Shown one piece after another: positions 34,543 through 41,952 of a DNA stretch of 47,355 nucleotides. Below the pieces are notes generated by a model that saw nothing but the letters and a program-made list of their open reading frames with translations, was not told the DNA's origin and did not search any database. Source of the DNA: Nitrospira sp. (GTDB lineage: Bacteria > Nitrospirota > Nitrospiria > Nitrospirales > Nitrospiraceae); NCBI GenBank assembly GCA_024998645.1, contig JACOEJ010000020.1, positions 1 to 47,355 of the forward strand. Direction: 5' to 3'. A program made the translations under genes and the position numbers. Each line of letters begins with the position of its first letter. Position 1 is the stretch's first letter.

Positions 34543-35268
34543 CTATTTCCTGGTAGACGCGGCATCGAACGGATACGTTTTGCAGATCGACTTCATCGGA
34601 CAGAGCAAGCAGTAGGGATCGCGCGCGGTGCAGACCATCGCGCCGAAATCCATAATGGCTTGATTGAAGTCATAGCCCTTGCCGCGCGGGATCAAAGCCT
34701 CGGACAACTCCCACAACTGCGCCTTCTGCGCTTTGGGATCACCCTCGGCAATGAACACGCGATGCAATACGCGAATCACGTTCGTATCGAGAATGGGGGC
34801 GTCTTCGTTGAAGGCGAAGGAACGAATCGCCCCGGCCGTATACCGGCCGATTCCTTTAAAGGACAGCAGCTCTTCCGCATCATTTGGCAACTGCCCGCCG
34901 TATCGCTCCACCGTTTCACAAGCGATGCTGTGGAGCCGCTCTGGCCGGATATTATAGCCGAGCGGATACCAGGTCTTCTTCACATCGGCGACCGGCGCCT
35001 CCGCCAGATGCTCGAAACTCGGATAGCGATCAAGAAACTCATGGTACTTGGGAATCACCCGGTCGACCTGCGTCTGCTGTAGCATCACTTCCGACACGAG
35101 AATATGGTACGGATCGGAGGTCTTGCGCCAGGGCAAATCACGCCCATGTTCCCCGTACCACTTGAGTAAACGCTGCTGGAACCGGCGTTTCTGGGATGCT
35201 GTGAGCGTGGGATTCTTAGGCTTTGACCTGGTCTTCTGCCGCGGCGACTTGGATGAGGAGGATCGCAT
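34543..35268 (-). CDS. mutY: A/G-specific adenine glycosylase, short form
   Basis: Removes adenine mispaired with 8-oxoguanine. 241 residues from the ATG at 35268, with AGAAGAG upstream; an ATG at 35295 is possible. The basic N-terminal tail is followed by the HhH-GPD core: catalytic Glu60 in ILVSEVMLQQTQVDRV, hairpin LLSFKGIGRYTAGAI, and Asp161 in PILDTNVIRVL. The iron-sulphur ligands are Cys213, 220, 223 and 229 (C-x6-C-x2-C-x5-C). The protein ends about 12 residues later, so the Nudix-like 8-oxoG-recognition domain of full-length MutY is missing. Confidence 0.9.
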   Translation of the reverse strand: MRSSSSKSPRQKTRSKPKNPTLTASQKRRFQQRLLKWYGEHGRDLPWRKTSDPYHILVSEVMLQQTQVDRVIPKYHEFLDRYPSFEHLAEAPVADVKKTWYPLGYNIRPERLHSIACETVERYGGQLPNDAEELLSFKGIGRYTAGAIRSFAFNEDAPILDTNVIRVLHRVFIAEGDPKAQKAQLWELSEALIPRGKGYDFNQAIMDFGAMVCTARDPYCLLCPMKSICKTYPFDAASTRK

Positions 35269-35475
35269 ACTCTTCTCGTGTGAATGATGGCGCATTCTAG
35301 GGGGGCCGCTCCCTCAAAATCAAACCACGGTCCGCGCCTGCAAACAACAATGAGAAGGATCACAGCTCGTCAACCGAGAGAGCGCGCGCGCGTTGAATGA
35401 ATTGTGCAGGGCTATTCAAAACTGATCTCGCATGGTAGCGTGTGTAGAGGTTCACGCCGCAAGAGGAGGAACACT

Positions 35476-35970
35476 ATGGCCCGTCAGGCAACCGTGATGG
35501 CGCCCCCCCGAACTCAGCACTTCGCGCAATCCATCCTCATCGCAGGAGCCGCCGCGGCAGCCTTACTCCTGGCAGCCGGTTTGGCTCACGCAGAAAGCCA
35601 GTCAGTGCCCTGGGAATGCTCAACGTATGAAGGTGAGGCGCAGACGCGCTGCTTGAACATGTTTATCGAGTTGCAACGGGAAGAGATTGGAAAGCTGAAA
35701 GGACAGCTGCAAGCTCAACAAGGTACCGTCGAACAGCTCAAACAGCAAAGCGATCGGCAGGCAGCCGCCACTACGGATATGCAACGACAAATTGCCGCCC
35801 CGCCGGCTATCATTCCCGCAGCGCCCTACAGCGCCTACACCTACGTGTATCCGCCAGCCGTGGGACTTGGCCTCTATCTGGGCCGCCCGGGATTTTATGG
35901 ATATCCGTACTACTACGGCCCACACATCTATTGGGGGCCGCGGCACTACCGTCATTGGGGCCGTCGCTGA
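35476..35970 (+). CDS. exported protein with coiled coil and Tyr/Gly-rich C-terminus
   Basis: 164 residues from the ATG at 35476, with AGAGGAGG upstream. The signal peptide ends near AHAES. Two cysteines (WECSTYEGEAQTRCLNM) may pair. A short coiled coil (QREEIGKLKGQLQAQQGTVE) is followed by a low-complexity, Tyr/Pro/Gly/His-rich tail (YYYGPHIYWGPRHYRHWGRR). Such tails occur on many small secreted bacterial proteins of unknown function. Confidence 0.65.
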   Translation: MARQATVMAPPRTQHFAQSILIAGAAAAALLLAAGLAHAESQSVPWECSTYEGEAQTRCLNMFIELQREEIGKLKGQLQAQQGTVEQLKQQSDRQAAATTDMQRQIAAPPAIIPAAPYSAYTYVYPPAVGLGLYLGRPGFYGYPYYYGPHIYWGPRHYRHWGRR

Positions 35971-35992
35971 GCGAAATTGCGACCGTGAGCTG

Positions 35993-36214
35993 CTACGGCT
36001 CGTTTTTCGCTGACACTGAATACAGTCGCACAAGCACCAGGCCCGCGCCTACGGCAATGAGTAATCCCGTCACCAGCCTTACTTCAATCGAAATCGGAGC
36101 CACCAGCAGATGATAGAGCTGAGGAAGCGCTCCTGGACAGACCACCGCCAACCCCAGCGCCAGCACATGACGCCCTAAATAGATCGGCTCTCCCGGTTTT
36201 CTCTTCATAGCCAT
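35993..36214 (-). CDS. small two-span membrane protein
   Basis: 73 residues with GAGGA close upstream. A basic N-terminus (MAMKRKPGEP) is followed by two hydrophobic helices, about 16-38 and 46-64 (VTGLLIAVGAGLVLVRLY). No known family recognised. It is divergent from the PilZ genes. Confidence 0.55.
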   Translation of the reverse strand: MAMKRKPGEPIYLGRHVLALGLAVVCPGALPQLYHLLVAPISIEVRLVTGLLIAVGAGLVLVRLYSVSAKNEP

Positions 36215-36340
36215 AATTCCTCAACCGTGAACGTGAGATCCTCTCGCACAGATCAGTGTTTTTATTGACATTCCACCCCTTGCCACATAGCCTTCATAGA
36301 GAATCACACCGGAACAGTGAACAGGAAATACTTTCCTACG

Positions 36341-36697
36341 ATGCGGTCACTTGCAACACAATCCAAGCGTGAACAGGAAAAGGCCGAGTTACGCCAACAA
36401 ACCCGCTATCGCGTCGAATTCCCGATTTCGAGCACCGGCGACTGTATCACCACAGGTACCGTGTACAACCTCGGCCTGGGTGGATGCAAGATCATGAGCG
36501 CCGTGCGAGTACCCTTGGAAATAGGCGCTATCCTCAAGCTGGAACTCCACCCGCCTAAGCTCGCGCCGATCCACGTCCATGCGGCCACTGTCCGATGGAC
36601 CATGGAAGATGATTTCGGCGTCGACTTTCTCGGCATGCAGGAATCAGAGCGAGATCGATTGGCGCAATTGATTGAGCAGCTATCAGAGGAGTCCTGA
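36341..36697 (+). CDS. PilZ-domain protein
   Basis: 118 residues from the ATG at 36341; a GTG at 36317 is an alternative and neither has a clear ribosome site. A single PilZ domain: the arginine motif in RQQTRYRVEFPI and the (D/N)xSxxG-type turn as NLGLGG, where the usual Ser is replaced by Gly. The domain typically binds cyclic di-GMP. The degenerate second motif makes binding uncertain. It is followed by a second PilZ gene after 2 bases. Confidence 0.8.
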   Translation: MRSLATQSKREQEKAELRQQTRYRVEFPISSTGDCITTGTVYNLGLGGCKIMSAVRVPLEIGAILKLELHPPKLAPIHVHAATVRWTMEDDFGVDFLGMQESERDRLAQLIEQLSEES

Positions 36698-36699
36698 CA

Positions 36700-37026
36700 A
36701 TGGTCACCAGGAAGTTTCCCCGATTCCCGGCCTCAATCTCCAGCACACTCGTCCAGCGGGACCGATTGAAGTACAATGCCGCACTCCGCGATGTCTCCGT
36801 CAAAGGCTGCCGGGTCGAAAGCGTCATTAGGCCGTTTACCGGCATGCAATTGGAAGTCTCCCTGCAACTCCCCGGTGAAGCCACCCCGATCATTATCACA
36901 AATGCCGCCGTGCGCTGGACCGGCTCACACGGCATCGGCATCGAATTCCTCACCATTGCGCCCCCGCAACTCGAGCGGCTCAATCAATTGATCACCAAAC
37001 TCTCGTCTGCTACGCACGCCGCCTAA
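36700..37026 (+). CDS. PilZ-domain protein
   Basis: 108 residues, a single PilZ domain. The N-terminal arginine motif is RKFPRFPAS and the second motif is DVSVKGCR, a good DxSxxG. Cyclic di-GMP binding is therefore likely. It lies 2 bases after the preceding PilZ gene, so the pair is co-translated and may form a heterodimer. No output domain is present. Confidence 0.85.
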   Translation: MVTRKFPRFPASISSTLVQRDRLKYNAALRDVSVKGCRVESVIRPFTGMQLEVSLQLPGEATPIIITNAAVRWTGSHGIGIEFLTIAPPQLERLNQLITKLSSATHAA

Positions 37027-37093
37027 GCCTTCCTCTTCCCCGCACAACGCGAAAGTTGCAATTCTCCTCAGCAAGTCCGTATCCTCTCGCATC

Positions 37094-37297
37094 ATGGATC
37101 TGTCCCAGCTCACGCCCCAACAGTTGAAGGAACTCGTCCAGGGCCTCGTCGATGATCGCATCCGCGAACTCATCGGCGATCCGGACCTCGGATTGTCATT
37201 GGGAGACGCATTACGAGCGCGCTTGAAAAAATCACTCACCGGCAGCGAACGGCTCTCCGGCGACGATGTGGCCGACCGGCTCGGACTGCGCTGGTAA
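37094..37297 (+). CDS. putative antitoxin of a RelE/ParE-type module
   Basis: 67 residues, small and mostly helical (LTPQQLKELVQGLVDDRIRE), with no clear DNA-binding motif. It is assigned as antitoxin because it stands 4 bases upstream of a RelE/ParE-like toxin gene and has the right size. The C-terminal SLTGSERLSGDDVADRLGLR could wrap the toxin. The assignment rests mostly on context. Confidence 0.6.
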   Translation: MDLSQLTPQQLKELVQGLVDDRIRELIGDPDLGLSLGDALRARLKKSLTGSERLSGDDVADRLGLRW

Positions 37298-37301
37298 CGC
37301 C

Positions 37302-37562
37302 ATGGCCTGGTTTCGCCTCGCCTTCCGACCAACCGTCATCCAAGACCTGACACAGGTTGATCCCGCCATGGCCCAGCGGCTCTTCGACAAAACCAAATGG
37401 ATCGCGTCGAACGTCGACAACCTGCGCCACGAGCCGGTTGCGCCGGAGCTGCCTGGCTTGTCGAAATACGCTGTCGGGGATTGGCGGATTTTTTATTCGA
37501 TCGATCGCGCCGACTCGCTCGTAGACATCCACGCCATCGTGCCGCGCGCCCTGCTCCGGTAG
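37302..37562 (+). CDS. RelE/ParE-family toxin-like protein
   Basis: 86 residues from the ATG at 37302. The C-terminal strand pattern GDWRIFYSIDRADSLVDIHA followed by IVPR is characteristic of the RelE/ParE fold (the conserved Gly-x-x-Arg-x-x-Tyr strand). RelE proteins cleave mRNA on ribosomes and ParE proteins inhibit gyrase. The sequence does not say which applies here. It is coupled to the upstream antitoxin gene. Confidence 0.75.
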   Translation: MAWFRLAFRPTVIQDLTQVDPAMAQRLFDKTKWIASNVDNLRHEPVAPELPGLSKYAVGDWRIFYSIDRADSLVDIHAIVPRALLR

Positions 37563-37569
37563 CAGCCAG

Positions 37570-38130
37570 TCACAAATCAAGAACCGGCTCAGGCGGCATC
37601 CGATCATCCACGCTTGCCAGCTGCAGAGGGAATTGGCCGTCCACCGCATCCTTGACGTAGCGGCGAAGCGCCTCAGCCACCACAGGAAAGGCCATGCCTT
37701 CCCACGGAATCGCATGGTGGGGAAACAAACGAACTTCCAGACTTTCAGTGCCCGCTCCAAACTCCGGCGTCAGCATGCGCCCGCGGAATACCATATACAC
37801 CTGCCCGATATGCGGCATGCTAAGCACGGCATACAACGCCGTAATCTCCACGTCCGCCAGCGCCTCTTCCTTCGTCTCCCGGGCCGCCGCCTCTTCCGTC
37901 GTCTCGCCGATCTCCATAAATCCGGCCGGAAACGTCCAGAGCCCCAGCCGCGGTTCGATCGCACGCCGGCACAACAGAATCTGCCCCTTCCACTCGGGAA
38001 TACAGCCTGCGACAATCTTGGGATTATGGTAATGAATAGCCTGACAATGGTCGCACACATAGCGCAACACATTGTCGCCGGCTGGGATCTTTTGACTGAC
38101 CGGGGCCCCGCAGGTACTGCAGAATTTCAC
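37570..38130 (-). CDS. Nudix hydrolase with N-terminal zinc ribbon
   Basis: 186 residues. The N-terminal four-Cys ribbon (FCSTCGAPV and YVCDHCQAIHYHNPK) is followed by a Nudix domain with GFMEIGETTEEAAARETKEE. This arrangement is found in NudC-like and ADP-ribose-type hydrolases. It lacks the NudC-typical SQPWPF-like element, so NADH pyrophosphatase activity is not supported. It is convergent with the toxin gene, 7 bases apart. Confidence 0.85.
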   Translation of the reverse strand: MKFCSTCGAPVSQKIPAGDNVLRYVCDHCQAIHYHNPKIVAGCIPEWKGQILLCRRAIEPRLGLWTFPAGFMEIGETTEEAAARETKEEALADVEITALYAVLSMPHIGQVYMVFRGRMLTPEFGAGTESLEVRLFPHHAIPWEGMAFPVVAEALRRYVKDAVDGQFPLQLASVDDRMPPEPVLDL

Positions 38131-38159
38131 GGCAGGCTCTTTCTCATTAGGTGATCAGG

Positions 38160-39335
38160 ATGGATAACACAAACTACCGCTGCTTTGCACCCTGTCCGCG
38201 CGGCCTCGAAGCGTTGCTGCAGCAGGAATTGGCCGCCCTCGGCGCCACTGACCTGCGCCCGACCGAAGGCGGCATCGGATTTTCAAGCAATCTGAAAACC
38301 ATCTACCGGGCCAATCTTGAAAGCCGCATCGCCAGCCGCATCCTTCTGGAAGTCGCGCAGATCCCCTATCGCAACGAACAGGACATATACGTCGCAGCCA
38401 GCGCCCTCCCCTGGCCGCAATGGTTCCAGCCCTCGCGCACCATCAAAGTCAAAACCAGCGCACAGCATTGTCCGCTCAAAAGCCTCGATTTCGTCACCCT
38501 GCGTATTAAGGATGCCATCTGCGACACCTTTACCAGGCTGAAGGGCGCCCGCCCCAGGGTCAATTCAAACCGCCCGGACATTCGCATCGACGCCTTTCTC
38601 GATTCCACACATCTCACGCTCTATCTCGGAACCACCGGGGACTCGCTCTTCAAGCGCGGCTTCCGTGAGTCGACCGTCGATGCGCCGTTGCGCGAGAATC
38701 TGGCCGCCGGCATCGTGCAACTCACCGGCTGGAATGGGACCACGCCACTCCTCGATCCCCTCTGCGGCGGCGGGACTATTCCACTCGAAGCCGCCATGCT
38801 CGCCAGAAAAATAGCCCCCGGTCTGGGTCGGCGCTTCGCCTTTGAACTGTTCTCGAATTTCGACCAGGCTCTCTGGAAAGCTGTCCAGGCTCAGGCCCAA
38901 GCCAAACAATTGCCCTCCAGTCCCGCCCCCATCTATGCATCTGATCGGGACGCCCGTGCCGTGCAAACCGCCACAGAACAGTTTACCCGCGCCGGAGTCG
39001 TCAGCGACATCACGCTCACTCAAACAGATCTTTTTGACCTCACTCCGCCGCAAGAACCCGGCACCATCGTCATGAATCCCCCCTATGGCGTCCGACTCGG
39101 CACCCAAGCCGATCTGGATGTGTTTTACCCCAAGCTCGGTTCCTGGCTGAAGACCCGTTGCGTCGGCTGGCGCGTCTACCTCTTCACCGGCGACCTTCGT
39201 GCCCCGAAACTCATCGGCCTGGCTCCGACCAAACGCACACCCCTCTTCAACGGCGCCATCGAGTGCCGCCTCTACGAATTCCTCATCGTCCAGGGCGGAG
39301 CACGAAGACGGCTCACCCCGCCCTCACAAACCTAA
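38160..39335 (+). CDS. THUMP-domain RNA methyltransferase (RlmL/UPF0020-like)
   Basis: 391 residues from the ATG at 38160, with TAGGTGA upstream; a GTG at 38151 is an alternative. The N-terminal THUMP domain (CPRGLEALLQQELAALGA onward, about 5-160) binds RNA. The methyltransferase domain has LLDPLCGGGTIPLEAAMLAR (SAM site) and the catalytic IVMNPPYGVRLG, an N2-guanine-type NPPY. It corresponds to the N-terminal half of RlmL and to single-domain RlmL/TrmN-like enzymes. The RNA target is not known. Confidence 0.88.
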   Translation: MDNTNYRCFAPCPRGLEALLQQELAALGATDLRPTEGGIGFSSNLKTIYRANLESRIASRILLEVAQIPYRNEQDIYVAASALPWPQWFQPSRTIKVKTSAQHCPLKSLDFVTLRIKDAICDTFTRLKGARPRVNSNRPDIRIDAFLDSTHLTLYLGTTGDSLFKRGFRESTVDAPLRENLAAGIVQLTGWNGTTPLLDPLCGGGTIPLEAAMLARKIAPGLGRRFAFELFSNFDQALWKAVQAQAQAKQLPSSPAPIYASDRDARAVQTATEQFTRAGVVSDITLTQTDLFDLTPPQEPGTIVMNPPYGVRLGTQADLDVFYPKLGSWLKTRCVGWRVYLFTGDLRAPKLIGLAPTKRTPLFNGAIECRLYEFLIVQGGARRRLTPPSQT

Positions 39336-39747
39336 CCCGCAACCCGGCCCTCCCAACCCAGTCCTCACCCTTCCAGCAAGTATTCCTCAGCATGACGATA
39401 TGACATGACCCATATGAATGGATGGTTGTGTTGTAGTCCATCGCATGAGACCTTCCGGCCGAAGCACTCGACCTGCCTTCCCTGTCCGGTCAATTGACAA
39501 AGAACGACACAGCACCGGGAACGATTGTGCCTAACACGGCGCTATCCGGCGCTGACCGGCATTCTTCGCGGCAAGGCTGCACTAGAGGCGGATAGTTTCT
39601 TCTCTCGTCTAGCCCGCATGAGACTCCCTGGTAAGGTCAACGCTGTAACCCGCTGAATTTCCCCTGTCAACGCGATGCGGGATCATGCGTTGATGAGACT
39701 AACCGGACACACGACGTTCCATGACGCATACTTTTGAAGGAGGATGT
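39336..39747. other. intergenic region with hairpin and short repeats
   Basis: About 410 bases without a convincing gene. It contains an inverted repeat TCAACGC...GCGTTGA (39667-39693; stem extended by three further pairs past a bulge). An upstream copy of GTCAACGC lies at 39636, exactly 30 bases before the one at 39666. A TTGACA at 39493 lacks a fitting -10. The repeats are 55-110 bases ahead of the next gene and may be regulatory. Confidence 0.4.
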
Positions 39748-40335
39748 ATGAACTTCCGCAAGACAGCACTCACGGTCACGCTACTGCTCCCGATGGCGGC
39801 TCCCGTATTGGCCCAGTCGGTCGGATCTGAGGTCCAGCGGGATATCAATCAGGAGACGCGCATAGAACAGGGATTGAAGTCAGGGCAACTCAGCACCGGC
39901 GAGGCGGCAAAATTGGAGCGTGGCGAGGCCAAGATCGACCGGATGGAATCACGGGCGCTCAAAGACGGCAACCTCTCGACGAATGAGGCAGCGCGTATCC
40001 AGCGAGCCCAGAATCAGGAGTCCAATGCGATCAATGAATTGAAGCACAACGACGTAACCGGGAATCCCAACTCGGCCTCGTCTCAACGCATGCAAGCCGA
40101 CGTGCAGCGGAATATCAATCAGCAAAACCGCATTGAGCAGGGCGTACAATCAGGCCGGCTCACGAAAAAAGAAGCGGCACGATTGGAACGGGGCCAGGCC
40201 CGGGTGGATCGCACAGAGGCCCGTGCGGGCGCGGACGGCCATGTGACCGGGCGCGAGCAGGCTCGCATTCAACATCGAGAAAACGTGCAGAGCCGGCACA
40301 TCTACAGAGAAAAGCATAACGGACGGCACCGCTGA
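39748..40335 (+). CDS. secreted protein with two internal repeats
   Basis: 195 residues from the ATG at 39748, with AAGGAGG four bases upstream. The signal peptide ends near VLAQSVGSE. Two repeats of about 80 residues follow: each has INQ-x-x-RIEQG-x-x-SG-x-L-x-x-x-EAA-x-LERG and then a DG-x-(L/V)-x-x-x-(E)-x-ARIQ segment (for example NRIEQGVQSGRLTKKEAARL). The end is SRHIYREKHNGRHR. Similar repeat proteins ending in SRxIYxxKHN are common in soil bacteria and are unassigned. The charge pattern suggests helical, extracytoplasmic repeats. Confidence 0.75.
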   Translation: MNFRKTALTVTLLLPMAAPVLAQSVGSEVQRDINQETRIEQGLKSGQLSTGEAAKLERGEAKIDRMESRALKDGNLSTNEAARIQRAQNQESNAINELKHNDVTGNPNSASSQRMQADVQRNINQQNRIEQGVQSGRLTKKEAARLERGQARVDRTEARAGADGHVTGREQARIQHRENVQSRHIYREKHNGRHR

Positions 40336-40364
40336 ACCGTCTCAACCGGCCCTGGTTAGACATC

Positions 40365-40402
40365 GACGGCCCGCTGCCCCCCTCAATCGGGCGCGGGCCG
40401 TC
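40365..40402 (+). terminator. strong hairpin terminator after the repeat protein
   Basis: GACGGCCCGC (40365-40374) pairs perfectly with GCGGGCCGTC (40393-40402). An inner GCCC/GGGC extends the stem past one bulged T, with a nine-base loop. CTTT follows. It lies 30 bases past the stop codon at 40335. The short T-tract makes it slightly atypical. Confidence 0.75.
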
Positions 40403-40539
40403 CTTTATCCGGTCTATTCGGCCCTATTCTCTGCCTTCTGCCTATCCGGTTCAAAGGATAATGTTCCTATCTATCGACCGCGGGTCAAGTTTCCCTCGGC
40501 TCTGCCGATATGCACTGTAGATTCATCAGGGAGATGATG

Positions 40540-40887
40540 ATGCACCCACGATGTCGCACCCGAATCCCCGTTGGCTATCCTGCAAATATCCAGAGCGATA
40601 CCGGTACCGGCAAGGGAGTCCTGCTCGACCTGTCGCCCACCGGCTGCAGGATGCGGAGCGACATCGACCTGAATCCCGGGGCCTATCTCGCGCTCCAGAT
40701 TGCCGTTGCGCAGGATCCCACACCACTGGCGGTGGAAGTATCTGTCGTACGCTGGTGTAAAGACGGCTATCTGGGAGTGGAGTTTCTTCGATACAGTCAG
40801 GGGGTTCGGGAACGAGTTACAGATCTTCTCACCGCCTCGTCACAGACAGACCGCCTCGTCTATCCTGACTACGCCGTTGCTGCATAG
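40540..40887 (+). CDS. PilZ-domain protein
   Basis: 115 residues from the third of three consecutive ATG codons (40534, 40537, 40540). AGGGAG at 40528-40533 fits the third best. A single PilZ domain: RCRTRIPVGYPA as the arginine motif and LLDLSPTGCRM as the DxSxxG motif, both good. It is the third stand-alone PilZ gene within 4.6 kb and resembles the two at 36.3-37.0 kb in size and layout. Confidence 0.83.
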   Translation: MHPRCRTRIPVGYPANIQSDTGTGKGVLLDLSPTGCRMRSDIDLNPGAYLALQIAVAQDPTPLAVEVSVVRWCKDGYLGVEFLRYSQGVRERVTDLLTASSQTDRLVYPDYAVAA

Positions 40888-40975
40888 CCTTTCCTGCCGG
40901 AGCGAAACCGGATCAATAAGGGAATAGAACCGCCGTCTGAGGGGATCGTTGCTCGATCTTACGGGGCGATAAAGA

Positions 40976-41884
40976 TCAAAACTCATCGAGTACCTGTTTC
41001 TTCTTTGTTTGGTAATCCTCTTCCGTAATCAGTCCCTGCTCTTTCAGGCGTTTCAGCATTTGCAGCCGCTCTTCAGGCGATCGCGGTGTTGTGGGCGTAG
41101 GGGTCGGGAGATTTACGGATCCCGAGCCGGATAGAGGAGCAATTGGCCGTTCAGGCTCTTCCAGCACCAGCGCTTGATAGGCCAGGGTTAGTTCCGGAAG
41201 ATCGGGAAATAGAAATGCACCAAGCCCCGTGTTCTCTTGCCACACATTCTCGTGAGACCCGGGGATGAATTCGTATCGTGGAGCGGCGACCATGTGTAAC
41301 GGATCTTCCCGCAGCAGGTCACGGATGCCCGGCATCGTGACCCCTTCACGATAGTTAGCGAGGACGAGATGGAGGGATGCGCCTCTTACAAACCAGGCCC
41401 CCGTTGTGATTTCGGTGATTCCCGCAACTTCCGGCGTTGTAGGTCGTGACAACCCGAATACCACCCACTCTTCCGGCTGAGCTTGGGCGAAGGCGCGAGG
41501 CAGAGTTGCGCTCAGATAGGCGACTTCGTCCGCGCTGAATGCTTGAGTTGCCGAATCTTGTGGCGCAGCAAAGGGGAACCAACCCCGGTCACGTTTCTGG
41601 ACACGGACCCTCTGCAGTACTAATGTCCATTCCTCCGATTGCAATCTGAATGGGTGCGTGAACCCGGAATCGCTGTTCTGACGAATCTTGGATGGGGACA
41701 CCTGCAACCGGACAAATCGATCCGGTTGCTCACACAATCCGCATGCCACTCTCGAGGGCGCCGCTGCTTCGAGATTGGCTGTCGCCAGCGGCAGCGCGAT
41801 CACAATCAACAATAGGAACAGTCGCAAGCTGGTACGGTGAAGTGCTGGTGCGGTCTGCATTCTTAGGCCCATTCTGACTCGCAT
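40976..41884 (-). CDS. exported protein with SHOCT-like C-terminus
   Basis: About 302 residues; the start is uncertain (ATG at 41884, 41872 or 41860, each with only a weak site). The signal peptide is LRLFLLLIVIALPLATANLE. The central domain has FSADEVAYLSATLPRAFAQA, PEEWVVFGLS and TGAWFVRGASLHLVLANYRE, similar to the lipoprotein at 32.4 kb. The last 35 residues (PEERLQMLKRLKEQGLITEE onward) form a SHOCT-type helical hairpin. It is third in the cytochrome operon. Function unknown. Confidence 0.75.
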   Translation of the reverse strand: MRVRMGLRMQTAPALHRTSLRLFLLLIVIALPLATANLEAAAPSRVACGLCEQPDRFVRLQVSPSKIRQNSDSGFTHPFRLQSEEWTLVLQRVRVQKRDRGWFPFAAPQDSATQAFSADEVAYLSATLPRAFAQAQPEEWVVFGLSRPTTPEVAGITEITTGAWFVRGASLHLVLANYREGVTMPGIRDLLREDPLHMVAAPRYEFIPGSHENVWQENTGLGAFLFPDLPELTLAYQALVLEEPERPIAPLSGSGSVNLPTPTPTTPRSPEERLQMLKRLKEQGLITEEDYQTKKKQVLDEF

Positions 41885-41952
41885 TCTTACCGGCAACTGC
41901 TATCGCTTCTTCAGAAAAGAGGCCGCATCATGATGAACCGTGAGCCCTGTTG

